A DNA stretch of 64,000 nt from Coenobita brevimanus (GCA_032717465.1 CM064632.1:22711385-22775384); one strand, 5' to 3'. Positions 21,389-34,525 are shown, numbered from the stretch's first letter. Numbers and translations: made by a program. Notes: generated by a model not told the origin, from the letters alone.

Positions 21389-22852
21389 ATATTGCACAGG
21401 TATTACTGAAAATAATATTATATAGCCCCATATTTAAGTTATTTTATATAAAAATATATATACTATATGGGCCAGTATTAACTACAGTATATACACTGAC
21501 TTGTTCTTCACTTGTACCTATCGTGGTCAATATATGTGTCAGCACTGTGTGGAAATCATTGTCTTCACGATTGTGTTGAAGATGTTCACTCTTGCTAACG
21601 TCATTTGTGCTGGCCATTTTTTTTTTGTTCTGGTTTTTTCCTTATAATTTACCATTTTATCTGTTTCCACTAGGTAGCTTTAATTAATAAATGTTTAATA
21701 CAGTTCTCTTAATCGCTCACTGAGTAACTGTGATGGTATATTTTCTTTATTACTTTATAGATGTAATAATGTATAGCTGTATGGCTTATGAAACACGTAT
21801 TTTATGTAGGTATAAATGGTAACACTCGTTGGTAGTAAATAAATGCTATAATAAATGAATGAATATATACAGCATGTAGAATATTTATTGTTGGTGCAAA
21901 TATTTAATGAACTGAATTATGAAGATAATTGAAGTAGGTATATGTATATAAGTTGTAACTATATAGCAGGTTTTATATGTTTGTGCAAAATGTGTTGTCT
22001 ATCACTGTGCTTATCGTATAAATCAAGTAACTGTAGTAACTCACTAATTTTTTTACCAAATGGTGAGAATGGTGGTGAGTGGTAAAGTTGCACGTGGTGA
22101 TAGCGTTGTTCTTCACGGGTTGATTGACGTGTTGTGGGTGTGTCAGACACACGGCTTGGCGATCGTTTCAGCACGTATGGTGACGTCGACTTCCCACACT
22201 GGTAGCTGTGGTGAGTAAATGAGTAGCGATGAGTAACTTGAGTGAAGATGAGTGAGTAAGATGCTAGTTGTGAATCATGGACTTGGTATTTGCTTCGTTG
22301 TCTTGACCTACTTCACTCCTGCGTCAGCGGTGGAGGTTGGAGGACGGTAGCAGAGAGAGAAGTAAGTGAGGTCTGGTGGTTGTGAGCTGTGAGTCGTGTC
22401 CCCACTCTTCGTTTGTTTGTTTTGTTTTCTCCTTTCTCGAGGTTTTCTCGTTCCTTTTCTCTTGTGATTTACTCGTTGTGGGATGAAGACTGTCGATCGT
22501 TACTTGTAGGTGCGTGTAGATTATACAGACGACTCGTGGAGTTGTTACTTGTAGTTGATTGTAAATGGTTGTAGTTCGTTTGTTCGTCGTAGAAATTGCA
22601 AGATTGCTTTGTATCAGTACTTTGTTAAACTACTTGCAAGGCAGGATCCTGTGACCTCTTCCTACCTCTACATCAGCGTGATGATCAGCGGGGAGACAGA
22701 GGGGGCTGGTTGGAGAGAATATTGTCAGGAGCTGGTTGTGAAAGGTTGGATGGTTGTGAAAGGTATTTTTTTTGTTTTCAATCTTGGATATTTTGTAGGA
22801 ATTCACTGTTGATTCGTAGACGAGGTTTGTATACGTTCGCTTTGCTACCAAA
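21389..22852 (+). other. LARD-1 copy B interior, right part
   Basis: No gene. Reverse complement of the copy A interior (2672-3930), including GATGAGTAA-type repeats at 22205-22260. Confidence 0.65.
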
Positions 22853-23495
22853 TGTCATAAAAAGACTTTGTAGTTACTTGTAGAGAAAGTTATATATATT
22901 AGACTTGTGGGACGAGCGGTTGTTATATCTCTGAGTTTTTGTAAGTTGATAATGCTTGGTTCCCATTTGTCATGCAATGACAGGGGAGAGGTAAAGAATA
23001 GTATGGGACTATTTTTATTTGTCTTGATAATGTTAACAGTCTCTCACACACGGAGTGAAGTTAAGTAGAGGTCCCGCTAGCTACCTCCTGTCTTTCTCTC
23101 TCTCTCTCTTCCATGTTGTTAAGCCCCTTTCTCCCTACTACCTGCCTGTTCCTATGGCCTGTCTCCTTCTGAGCTCTCTTTCCTAAATTCTGGTGAAACA
23201 GTGAGTCGTGTCACTGTGTGTTCACTGTGTAGTTGGAAAGTTCTAGAAGCCTGGGTGAGTATGTGTGTATGTGTGTGTATGGTCACGAGGCTTTGTTCCC
23301 CTGCTATCTCGCTGGACAAACTAACTGCATCATCTCCCTTACTGGCTACTTCAGGCAATCTGTCGTCAGCTTTTCCTCAGTGTAACTTGCAGTGCAAGAT
23401 CATTCCCATTCCCAGGCTCGCATGAGAGCTGTCTATCTAAGTCTATTTATCTATCTATCTATTATGATTTGTAATTATAATATGGAGTCCTAACA
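22853..23495 (+). repeat. LARD-1 copy B 3' LTR
   Basis: Direct repeat of 18502-19131, starting TGTCAT and ending CCTAACA. Confidence 0.85.
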
Positions 23496-24232
23496 CTGTT
23501 ATTCATAAAAAAAAAAAAGAAAGAAATGTTTTTGATATTTACGTATACTTACTAAAATAATGCTTGTACAATAACAAGACAGAAGAGAATTACACCTGCA
23601 ACAGAAATCATTTTAATATATATTGTTATTCGTTTCCGGTGGACTGTGTCCAACAGTCACTCAGTCTGTCTTTTACAGTCACAGTTTAGAACAAACAAAC
23701 AAACAAACAAAAAAGGCGCCTCTACAGCTTCCTATTTACCCACTCCATTTCTTTTGTCAATAACGAACCTCTTCAGTACGATGGCGTCTTATTCACTTCA
23801 GGTTGTATGCTAAAACCTGAAATCGCAAAGAGATGCAGTGCAAAACCCTAATTACGGACGGTCATTTATGGAACACCACCATCCCACATTAGAGAACGTA
23901 GTCAGCAGCCATACAGGAAGGCAAAATACGTTCATTCATTATCAAGTGCTGCAAAAATCGTCCAAAATCTGGGGTTCTGCATCCTGCTTTTCGATTTTAG
24001 GTTTAAGCATACGACCCATAAAACTTCCCAGACTAGGCACAAGGCAATTTTTTAAAGTGTGAAAAGACACTCTGCTTGTGAAGGGGTTAATGGAGGTTAT
24101 ATTTAATTCGTCCAGTACGAAATTATTCCCCTGAGCAAATATGGTGCTCTGGTACAGAAACATATACCAAATTTTACTACGTTATATTACAGCACGAACC
24201 ATTATTTTTCTCCTCTACACAAATTATGATAT
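23496..24232. other. non-coding interval
   Basis: Begins with CTGT (the right target-site duplication, 23496-23499) and a poly-A-rich stretch. No gene seen. 24080-24110 (GGGGTTAATGGAGG) recurs near 59810, suggesting another old dispersed repeat. Confidence 0.5.
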
Positions 24233-24785
24233 CTCAAAGGACGTATTTCTGCTCATGTACTCATTCAAAGGACGCATTGTATTTCTGCTCTGCCAACATT
24301 CAAAGGGAAGTATTTCTGCTCTGCCAACGTTAAAGGACTTATTTATGCTCTGTCAACATTCAAAGGATCGTATTTGTGCTCTGTCAAAATTCAAAGGACG
24401 TACTTCTGCTGTTAACCCTCAAAGTGCAAGTTATTTCTGTTCTGTAAACATTCAAATAACGTATATCTGCTCTGCAGACATTCGAATGACGCATTCTTTT
24501 TTGCTAAACAATCAAAGGGCATATATCTGTTCACCAGTACACATGATAAAGACGTATTTCTGCTCTGGTAAGCATTCCAAAGTGGACGTGTTTTTCTCTG
24601 TAAATAATCAAAGCAGAATAAGTAAACTATTCTAAGGACCACATTTCTACTCTGTTAACATTTTAGAAGGGCGTATTTCTGCTCTGTCAAGCAGTCAAAG
24701 GGCATATTTCTGCTGTCAATATTCAAAGAACGTATTTCTGCTCTGTCAAGCATTCAAAGGACGTATTTCTGCTCTGTAAATATTT
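24233..24785 (+). repeat. ~30-bp minisatellite, about 18 degenerate units
   Basis: The unit is close to CATTCAAAGGACGTATTTCT plus GCTCTGTCAA. Units vary in length (about 26-33 bp) and sequence, so the open frames through it are chance. Confidence 0.85.
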
Positions 24786-25483
<698 letters not shown>

Positions 25484-25663
25484 ACGTCATCATCATCACC
25501 ATCAACACCATCATAATTACCATCATCATCTAGCTCATCGGTCACAATCATCATCCATTATCACCATCATCATCAGCAGCAGCAGCAGCCATCGTCATCA
25601 TCATCATTATTAGTCATCATCATCATCATCATCAGTCATCATCATCATCATCATCATCATCAA
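25484..25663 (+). repeat. (ATC)n-rich microsatellite
   Basis: Imperfect ATC trinucleotide tract of about 180 bp with a short (AGC)n interruption near 25574. Confidence 0.9.
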
Positions 25664-25669
25664 TTCTTT

Positions 25670-26445
25670 ACCTCCTTCTACACTTCCCTCTTTCTTTTTC
25701 TTCCTCATTCTCTATTTGCCTACTCAATACCTTCATCCACTGGTATTTTCCTGTCACTTTCCCTTTCTCCCTGACATTACTCTTCTTTGTCATTCTCCTA
25801 TCTCCTTCTTTGCCACTCTGCTTCTTCCCTTCCTTCTTTCTTGTCAAACAATTTTCTCCCGTGTTTCCTTCTTGTCATCTTTTCTCCTTTCTTCCTTTTT
25901 GCCATGTCCTTTTTCCATTTTCTTCCTTCATGTCAATTCTATTTTTCCCTTTCTTCCTTCATGCCATCTGCCCTCTCTCATTACTTACTTTTTTGCCATA
26001 ACTATTCTTCCCTTTCTCCCCTCTTGTCAACTTCATCTTTCCCGTTTCTTCCTTCTTGCAATCTCCGTTCTTTTTCTTCCTTTCCCCCTTCCTTAATCTT
26101 TCTTGTCATATCTCTCCATCTCGTTCCCCTTCTCCTCATCCAACTCTTTCTCTTCTTCAACCATCTTTTTCCCTACTACTCCTTCATTTCCTTCTCTTTC
26201 CCTCTATTTTCATTCTTTTTTTCCTCACTCTCATGTTTTCCCTTCTTCCTTTCCTTCCCATCCTCTCTTTCCTTGTTTCTTCCCTCCCTTCTCCAATCTT
26301 ATATCCTCCTCTCCTTTTTTCTATTCTATTTCCCTCTCACTCCTCTTCCTTCTCCCCCTTCATCCTCTCCCCTCTCCTCCCTCACCTTTCTTCCTTTCTC
26401 TCTCTCTCTCTCTCCTTCCATCCCAAAATACCTAACACAAGAAAT
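25670..26445 (+). repeat. long polypyrimidine tract
   Basis: About 775 bp strongly C/T-biased on this strand, with TTCCTTC, TTCTCC and TTGTCA(T) recurrences and a (CT)n run at 26398-26416. The serine/proline/leucine/phenylalanine-rich frames here are compositional artefacts. Confidence 0.85.
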
Positions 26446-26461
26446 TCAAGTCCAAAAAAAT

Positions 26462-27600
26462 CCCCCTTGAAAAAACAGTGAACGAAGACCAAAGAAGGGA
26501 CGGAGAGGGGAGGGAAGAGGAAGAAGCGGGGGAGGGGGAAGCGTGGGAGATTAGTGATTTCAGAGCTGGGAGGGGAGGAAAGGGGGAAAGGGTTTTATAC
26601 GTGGATGTCGAAGGTAGGGGATTAGAATGTAGGGTATGGGAGTGGGGAGGGGTGGGTAAGAGAGGAGAGGGATTGGGGCGAAGACAGATGATGATGAGGG
26701 AGGAGGAATGCAGTGGGTGTAGGGGGGTGGGGAAAAGGGGAGCCAGGAATGTTCAAGATTTGAGAGAAGGGGATGGGAAAAAGGGGTGGCGAGCGTAGGG
26801 GATACAAAGAGTAAGGGTGGCAAGGGTAGGGGTAGCGATAGGGGTGGGGCAAGCTCAAGGAGGGGAATGGTGCAGGGATGGTGGCAAGGGAAGGAAGGCG
26901 GCGGTGGGAGAGGGGAGTAAGGAAATAGGAGAGGGCTCAGACAGACAGGCCAGAAGACAGTCACGAGCAGACAGTCAGCACTGATCCGGATGTGCATTAG
27001 TAAAAATAACAATGGGCGACGGAGGAGAGGAGGCTGACAGAAAGGACTGGGGCAGCAGGAGACAGAATGGGGTGGGCTGAAGCAAAGGGGAAGGAACAGA
27101 CAGGCAGTAGACATGGATATCTGGACGAAGAAAAAGGAAGAAAGAAGAAAAAAGAATAATAACAAGAATAAGAATAAGAATAGGAATAAGAAGAGGAACA
27201 GAAATTGGCATAAGAAGGAGATGGAGGAGGAAAAAAAATAATAATGATGATGATGATGATGATGATGATCATAATAATAATAATAATAATAATAATAATA
27301 TCAGTGGGAGAAGTCGAAGAAGGAAAGATCGGAGATGGGTAGAGGGGGTGGAGAGGGGAAGTGGTATACAAGAGGTGGGGGACAGACAAACAAACTGACA
27401 GGCTGACCCAGACAAAGAGGCAGACAGAGGAGCGGGAGGGAACGCAGACAGGCAGTCGGCGCAAATATCCGAAAGACGATAGAGGTTGGGGAGGGTGGGG
27501 AGTTGGAGATTGTGAGGGAGGTAGGGAGGAGGCAAAGGCAGAGAAGATGGGGCCGGGAGGGTTGAGGCAGGGAGGGCGGCAGGCGGTCCAAGCACGTAGC
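26462..27600 (+). repeat. long polypurine tract with short microsatellites
   Basis: About 1.1 kb strongly A/G-biased on this strand (GGGGAGGGG, GGAGGAGG), the opposite bias to the tract just before it. Contains (AAGAAT)-like repeats near 27160-27190 and (GAT)n(AAT)n at 27242-27301. Long frames on both strands here are artefacts. Confidence 0.85.
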
Positions 27601-28039
27601 TGGGATATTAAGCTAAGTTGGCACAGCAAGGACCAATTCTGGGCAATTCCGCCGTATCAGGAGGGGATTTTGTGTCGCTTACAATTGGATGGGTTTCGTT
27701 TTCGTCTCCAGACTTTGACCTTCCCCTCCCCCTCCCTTCCCTCCTCTCCATTCTTTTTCTTTTCTTTCTTCTTTTTTAAGGCAGCAGGAGAAATAGGGCT
27801 GGGACTTTTTGGCGAGGGGGGGGGGGGCACCGGATTTGAGACTTTGTGGAAAGATAGTAATGGGTTTGAGGCTTTTTGAAGGTTAGGAGTATTGACTTAA
27901 AACTTTATTACTGGCGAGGAGTTTTTATTCGCCTCGAGACTTCACAGAGTGGGGGAAATTTGTTTTCGGGGGGATTATGGTTTTGACTTCTTGCCCTGAC
28001 ATATGACACTGGACTTGTCTTCCATGACTACATACAAAA
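27601..28039. other. non-coding interval
   Basis: No gene seen. Includes a short polypyrimidine run (27718-27778) and a poly-G run (about 27818-27828). Confidence 0.5.
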
Positions 28040-28480
28040 CATCAAGAAGCTGTGCATCAAAGACTCAGCAGACTTAGGGCAATTCAAGAGACAGACTTTG
28101 GGCAAGAAAAAGAGATACACTTCCTACTCTACAAACAAAATATTAGAGCAGTGGTATACCCGGCATGTGCCCCATCCTATCTAACACATTCTACACCACC
28201 CTGCAGACCACGTACAACGACGCTGTGCACATCATCACTGGCTGCATTAATACCACTATACGTGGCAGCCTGTGCCAACAAACAACACTCGTCATTACAT
28301 GCCAGAGCCACACAACACAACTAAACACAAAACAATCACCACACAAACATTACCAGACCCTCTTCAACAACATCCAACCTCCAGACAATCCAACACAAGC
28401 ACTGGAGAAACACCTGTATACTCATTTCACGTTGCAGGGCAATACAACGCCTTGACTGCAACACTTTACTATAATCTCCC
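28040..28480 (+). mobile_element. degenerate Jockey-superfamily LINE reverse transcriptase fragment
   Basis: In shifting frames the sequence reads AVVYPACAPS and PILSNTFYTTLQTTYNDAV followed by HIITGCINTTIRG. The pattern 'YA-PIWS......L---.N-ALRIITGC' is the conserved C-terminal connection region of Jockey-like LINE reverse transcriptases. Upstream and downstream parts are eroded. A following (CGAA)n-like string near 28770 may mark the old 3' tail. Weak but specific resemblance. Confidence 0.5.
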
Positions 28481-30134
28481 CTCCTAACATCCATCCATCA
28501 GAGGTACGGTATCCTTAAACAGAGTAGATCGAGTTCACTTAGCTAGGCTTATATCACGACCTCAACCAGTTCTCCTCAGTTACCAGCCTATATTAAAGGT
28601 GGGTGGAGTCACTGACGACACACACCACAAAGCCAGTCAGGAGACAGGACGTGTGTGCTGGGCAATCCCCAGGTCCTGTCCTCCCCACTTACTGTTTTTT
28701 TTAATCAGCCCATACACCACTGACCGGGCTAATGTATGGCCCGGCCTGCACTATATGTGCAGGGAATCTTTCAACGAACGAACGAACGATCACTGACGAC
28801 ACGTGCCTCACTTGAAGAATTGGTCTACACAACATAACATAAAATGGCGCACTGCAGCACACGTCACAGTAAGACACAGACACAACAACGGTGTAGGGAA
28901 CCCACGGGACGATCCCATAGAAGCAGTTGCTTAAGCGCGGTCGACGGGTCTGCTGGAAAAAGTATTACAATGGTTGAACAACAACAACAACAACCAGCCT
29001 TTAGGGGTAGTGGTGTTGGTAATATTTAAAAGGCTTCGTGTGAGAGGATAAACGGATTTTCTTGAAGACTTTTTTTGGGGCAGAGGGGGGAGGATTCGGC
29101 TTGAGGCTCTTCTGGGAATTTTTGGGTGCTTTTAGGACTGCTGCTCATATATTTATTTATTTGTTCTTTCATTTGTTTATTTACTTATTCATCTTCTTGA
29201 ATCATTAATTTGGGCGTGGTTTCGAGGCACTGCTGGAAATATTTTTTGGAATCTAAATTTTTGAGAGACTGCTTCCTTGCTTTATTCTTTTTCTTATTTT
29301 TCCTAACGAGATCCCTTTTTCTTTTAGTGAGGTTTGTGCTGAAGAGACTGCCGCCAGGTTTTCTGACACCAGAAGAAAGAGTCCAGCCCATGAGGATTGG
29401 TTGTAAAAAATGTATGTCAAGTATGGCTTACTGTATCTGCCTTTCTATCTGTCTCTCAAACGGTTTATTAGTCTTCATCTATCTATTGTCTAACGCTACA
29501 TCCTATCAGAAGCCTCGACTAAATGGCCTTCGAGCGTTTCCCTTCATACTCAATAACAACCTCCCCGCCCACGACACACCACTTTCCCTAAATTCTCTGT
29601 TTCCTCCTCTCCCCACTCACTTTTATGTCTCCCTCTACTTCCCTTATAAACTTAACTACTGTACAGTTTCCTAGTCAGTCTCTCACTCTCCCATGCATAA
29701 CCTTATCATCAGTCTCTTCTCTCCTCGCACTACCTTAGTCTCTCACTCTCACTCACATTACCTGATCTCTCGTAGCTAGTTCTCTAGCTCCCTTTCCTCT
29801 TATACATTCATTTTTTTTTTCTTTTCAGAGCGTATTTTCTGGTATAAATCTCTAACCACTTTCAGCTCATTAGATGGATAGGTGTAGTCACATGCCCAGG
29901 TCCATCTACCTACTATCCAAGGAGACTCATTCCTACCTCATCATTGTAGCCCATTGAATTTTTCACAGCCACAACGTACCGGTACTTCGCATTCAGGTTG
30001 GGGAATGACCAAGTTTTGTCAAACGAGAAAAATCATTGTCAGTCTGGCGGTAAAAAAGGGTCACTGAAACTCATGACAATAATATAGGCAGTTGGGGTTC
30101 AGAGACACTCATTCTCCTTCGTATTATAATTCTT
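28481..30134. other. non-coding interval
   Basis: No gene seen. 28560-28780 has a moderately GC-rich stretch ending in AACGAACGAACGAACG, possibly a LINE 3' end. The frames at 29185-29674 lack domains. Confidence 0.5.
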
Positions 30135-30325
30135 TCGCCTTAAGCTGGCCTAGATTTTCTTCCTTTTGCTCAGTGGCAGAAGACAATAATACTATGGCTC
30201 TGTATTCTTCCAACAGCACTTAACGATTGACATCTTAAGCCAGTGTTAATCTCTTGCTATAGCTCAGAAATCAAAATGAAGAGACTGTAATTTTAGGCCA
30301 AGTTAAAGTAGAAAGGGTATAACAC
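30135..30325 (+). repeat. dispersed repeat family D, copy 4
   Basis: Shows 'ttttcttccttttgctcagt' in place of the usual start, then 'ggcagaagacaataatac', 'aaatgaagagactgtaa' and the closing 'ttttaggccaagttaaagta'. Confidence 0.55.
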
Positions 30326-30552
30326 TTACAGAAACACTCAGAACTAACACTCTGCTGACGTAGTGAAAATATTATGTAGTTCTGAACCTTTTTACTGCGC
30401 AGGATTTCTTTCCAGTTCAGAAAGACACTCTCGATAATGCGAGAACTTGTTACAGTACCAAAGGAATACCTACACAGTTAAAGATTAAAGTCTAAGGAAA
30501 GACACAGGTGTATGTCATAGCTGTAAGTCTTAATGGGGCAGGGAAATAGAGA

Positions 30553-30588
<36 letters not shown>

Positions 30589-30965
30589 CCTAGGGTCCCC
30601 CAGTACTATCAGGGTAATACTTTGCAAATAGCCGCCAGTTTAGCAAAATAGCCCAATGCTTAACCAACTCATCCCAACCACCACATTAACAGTTTTAATA
30701 TGTTCTTGCTGTTTCCAGACAGTTGTATTTAGCTAACCTTATCTTTGCTTCCTAGGACAGAGATTTTCATCAATACCTATCCCACAACAAACAAGACTCA
30801 AATGGATCAAACAGATATAATGTTTGGTTTCCTGTATTGAACTCCCCTACTCTACTAATAACCCGCGTGTGGGCCTCGCTTCCCTCTTATCCTCGTCCCT
30901 GTCTACACCCCCTGAACTAGTTTATCTTTATTTTCGAGCATTTCAGAGAGCTTGGCACAAATTCC
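30326..30965. other. non-coding interval with (GT)n
   Basis: Contains (GT)n at 30557-30587. No gene seen. Confidence 0.55.
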
Positions 30966-31830
30966 TTGCTTAAGCTCCTCCTCCTCCTCGTCTTCCTTCT
31001 CCTATTCGTCCGTTGTCATACGTCTCTTCCTCCACTCCCTATGCCTTCCTTTATTCCCCTTCCCCACATAATTCTATCCCCCCCCCACGTCATCCTTCCT
31101 TGTGCTTCCCATTCCATCATTCCAGCCTTATTCTTACCATTTTCCCCTGATGTCCAAACTTTTCTTCCACCTATTTCTCTCCCCATCTCACATTACTTTT
31201 CCCTAATCCTCTTCCCTTCCTCATTCCCCCATCCTTACACTTTCTTTATCACCTTCACCCTCCACTGTTCCTCTACCACTCACTACTATTTTGCCCCTAC
31301 TCATCATCTCCTCCCCTGACATATGCCTCCCCCCTCTTCCACTTTACTTTTCCCTTGCTGCTTATTACCGCCTCCCACCCCGATCTCTCTCTCTCTCTCT
31401 CTCTGTTCCTTACCGTTCTCCTCCCTCCTTCCACTCTCCTTTTCCCCCACTCACCACTTTCTTCTTATCTCAACTCTTCCTCTCCTCCCCAACCAAGCAG
31501 GATCCCCACCCTCTCCCCCCTCCCTTCCATACTTCACCTCTCATCCCTTCCACTCTCCTCACCCTACTCCTCACCACTCTACTCTTACCTCCACTCTTTC
31601 GCTCCGTCCCAAACACATACCCACCCCTTCCACCCTCCCTTTCCCTGTCTCTGTCACACTTTCCTCCCCTCTCTTTTCCTTCTTTCATTCTCACCCCCTG
31701 CCTCCGTCAAATTCTCCTCCCTTCTCGTTTCCCTGTGTCCTTCCCTCCATGCCTCCCTCTGCCTCCGTCATACTCTCCTCCCCTCTCTTTTCCTTCCCTC
31801 CATCCCATTCTTACCCCCTATGGGAAGCCC
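30966..31830 (+). repeat. long polypyrimidine tract
   Basis: About 860 bp C/T-rich, with (CT)n at 31383-31404 and TCTCCTCCC(C)TCTCTTTTCC recurring at about 31660, 31710 and 31770. It yields serine/proline/leucine-rich chance frames in all three plus-strand phases. Confidence 0.85.
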
Positions 31831-32031
31831 CGCCATAAAAATATAATGACAGATCGCCTGTCTCAAATCTCCGGCCGTCGCCAGTCCCATGAAAATATGA
31901 TGGACGGTTTTGGCTCTTACTCTGGCCAGCCCTCGAGGTAGCTAGTCCTTTCCCTGAGGATATATTTCTTATACTTTTGAATTTTTTAGTTTTGGTTTTT
32001 ACATGCATATTTAGGAAGACCTCTCTCTCTA

Positions 32032-32062
<31 letters not shown>

Positions 32063-32539
32063 GCACACACACAGTTTCTCAGTCTTGCCTATAATCACAT
32101 TCTCTAACCCTCCCTTTCCTTGCATATTTAAATAGATACAGACAGATAGATAGGATACAGCAAGAAATACCAAGGGTGTGCGTGGTTAGGCGGGAATGTT
32201 GTGGTGGTGTGAGTGAGATGGACGGTGGATGGGATGGCGTGATTACACCAGGGAACACATATCTATCTCACACACTGGCATACGATGAGAGAGAGAGAGA
32301 GAGAGAGAGAGACTGTGTCAAATAAAACAGAAATGGTAAAAATTCTAAGGCTTTCACGCTGAGCCTCAAATATCACCTGGACGTATATCTGATCCCCACC
32401 ATCTCCCTCTCTCTCTCTCTCTCTCTCTCAAAGCTGACCATCGCCCTCTACAATAATAAAAGAAAAAAAAACGATAAAAGTAAAAAATTATGGAGGTTAC
32501 TGAAAAGGCCTGGAATATTACTGCTATGATAAATGGCGT
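31831..32539. other. non-coding interval with several microsatellites
   Basis: (CT)n at 32022-32045, (CA)n at 32047-32072, (GA)n at 32284-32311 and (CT)n at 32405-32429. Two near-identical ~15-bp strings (CATAAAAATATAATGA and CATGAAAATATGATGG) lie at 31833 and 31889. No gene seen. Confidence 0.6.
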
Positions 32540-33103
32540 CATGAAACTCTCCCTACCCACACTGTCCTCTTCCTTCTCCCTTCCCCTCTACTTCTCTCCC
32601 TTTCTCCCTCTCTCTTTTGCCTGTCCTTCCTTCTCTTCCTTTGACTTCCCTTTATCCCCTTCCCTCCCCTCCTCACACCACCCATGATCCCCACTCCGTC
32701 TCTCTCCTCTCTCATCACGTTCCCCCTCCTGTCTCTCCTCTCTTCCCTTCCATCCTCCTCACCCTCCACTCTCTTTCCTCTCTCCCCCATTCCACTCTCT
32801 ATCTTCGTTTTTCTCTTTTTTACCTTCTCTTCCCCCTTTCCCCTCTGTTACTCCCCTACTCGACGTTCCTCTTATCTCCCTTCCTCAACTCCAATCCACT
32901 CTTCCCTTTCCTTCCCTTCACCTACCCTTTCCCTTCTAGATTCAAACACTCCTCGTTTCCATTTATCTTCGTTTTCTGCGTTCTCTCCCAACTTATATAT
33001 TTTTAAAATCTATTTTCATCACTTTCCTTCTCTTTCCTTTCCTCCTCCCTCTACTCACGTGCAACCTCCTCCGTCTTCCTCTTCTTTGTCATTCTTATAC
33101 TAT

Positions 33104-33137
<34 letters not shown>

Positions 33138-33165
33138 TCTCTCTCTCTCTGTCAACAGCAGGCGA
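32540..33165 (+). repeat. long polypyrimidine tract
   Basis: About 620 bp C/T-rich, ending in (CT)n with CTAT interruptions (33103-33152). The chance frames on both strands are compositional. Confidence 0.85.
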
Positions 33166-33300
33166 CGTTGAAACAACTCGTCCTCATCAATATCGCCAAC
33201 TTGACTTCACCAGCTTCGACAGCCTACCATAACTCTCCCAGACCAGCAATACCACCTGACCCCCTAACGCCTATAAATCACATCCTGCACACACACACAC
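33166..33300. other. short spacer ending in (CA)n
   Basis: Ends CACACACACAC directly against the GmrB LTR; a (CA)n tract also lies at the far end of the element (51602-51620). Confidence 0.6.
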
Positions 33301-34132
33301 TGTCATGGCCAAGTTACGGAAACAGTCTCATACGTGAAAGAAGACTACCATGATTCCAGAGTTGCACTATTACTACTACTCACATAGTTGGAAATGACCC
33401 ATCATTCATTTGTACACTGGGGCTAGGAAAATGTAAATTGGAGAATATAATTTATTCACAAAATTATAACTTAATCCTAACTTAAACCTAAGCATAAGAA
33501 AGTAAACTACAAGTGAAGTAACCTTAGGAACACTGCTTCACATTACTGGTGACATAACAACCTTACTGAGAACAGACCATCAAGAGGGTGGTGACTGAGA
33601 AGCAGGTAGCATCTCCGCAGGTGTTTCTATGCTAACACCTGCTGTAGACCAAGAGGGCAGTGTGGGCAGAGTTTAGAGCTTCCTCAGTATGCAGGAGTTT
33701 CCATCCTCACCCTTCATAGGCTCACAAGTGTCACAGCGGGGAGGGAAAGTCGCGAGTCGAGGGCACACTTCACGTGAAGAGCTGCTATATCCTTTCCATA
33801 CCAGTGCTGCTGATCAACTGCCCACACCCCAGCTCACAGTCACCACCTCACTTCCCTTGATTCGTACAATGGAGAAATTGAAGCAGTATCATACAATTCA
33901 TAATAACTAATCACACTCCGAAAATTACAAAATACAAAATAAAGATACATAAATATACTACATTTGAAAGATCCTCAATTACGTATAATTTACTTCAGTG
34001 CTCCGAACAGCCTCATTACCAGTGAACTACAACTAACCTAAGTTTTAATGAAACAAACCAGAGAAATTAAATTATACCCTTTTAGAACAAAGATCCAATA
34101 TTGAACCCTTATAGTCATGAATCATTCTGACA
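33301..34132 (-). repeat. GmrB 3' LTR
   Basis: 832 bp, direct repeat of 50767-51596. Differences seen include CACTGGGGCTAGG against CACGGGCTAGG and a few single bases near 33975-34015. Confidence 0.9.
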
Positions 34133-34142
34133 TTACCCCCTG
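34133..34142 (-). other. GmrB polypurine tract
   Basis: On the minus strand CAGGGGGTAA directly precedes the 3' LTR, the expected place of the plus-strand primer. Confidence 0.55.
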
Positions 34143-34200
34143 AACAAAAGAACTTGTACCCAAGTTCTAACAACTAATTATTACGTTCTAGAAAATTATA

Positions 34201-34408
34201 TCACACATCATGGCCAACTAAATTCCAGTTAATTTTAACATTATACTTCTCCAGAATTACATCTTCATCAATACCAAGTACATGCAAGCCCAAACAACCT
34301 GAGCCAACATCTGTCACAGAATCAGAAGAAGAAGAACAATAAGAACCTAGTGCCAAAATCCAGCACAAAGCCGGATCATCGGCTACTGAAAGTTGTGTAC
34401 GTTGGGTG
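34201..34408 (-). pseudogene. GmrB pol C-terminal tail, separated by the LINE
   Basis: The 75-residue frame 34201-34428 ends at a stop at 34201-34203 and contains NVKINWNLVGHDV. It lies between the GmrB 3' LTR and the LINE 3' end, so it should be the downstream end of the GmrB coding region, continuing from RNase H at about 40640. The first few residues may belong to the LINE. No domain is recognised. Confidence 0.5.
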
Positions 34409-34525
34409 GGCCAGAAGAAATAGGTCAATGGAAGGAGTATATCATATCACAGATGGGGCTATTGAAAAAAGGAACGGAATTAGATGTCGGAAAGAAGACC
34501 AATAGAGGTAAGGAAGGACATGATA

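Larger units (their letters stand above)
18502..23495 (+). mobile_element. LARD-1 copy B: non-autonomous LTR retrotransposon with nested LINE
   Basis: Direct repeats of about 630 and 643 bp (18502-19131 and 22853-23495), each beginning TGTCAT and ending CCTAACA, bracket 3.7 kb. The 4-bp CTGT lies on both sides (18498-18501 and 23496-23499), a good target-site duplication. The interior lacks gag or pol of its own and is the reverse complement of LARD-1 copy A. The extra length relative to copy A is largely explained by an RTE-type LINE fragment at about 20365-21388. TGT...ACA ends, 4-bp duplication and no coding content mark it as a LARD-type element. Confidence 0.85.

Noticed and set aside
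24233..24785. CRISPR-like array
   Set aside because: Units are contiguous degenerate repeats without constant repeats and unique spacers, and the genome is eukaryotic.
25716..27879. Long Ser/Pro/Leu/Phe-rich frames up to 227 residues on both strands
   Set aside because: They arise from strand-biased C/T or A/G composition, occur in several phases at once and have no domains. The same holds for 30966-31941 and 32539-33232.
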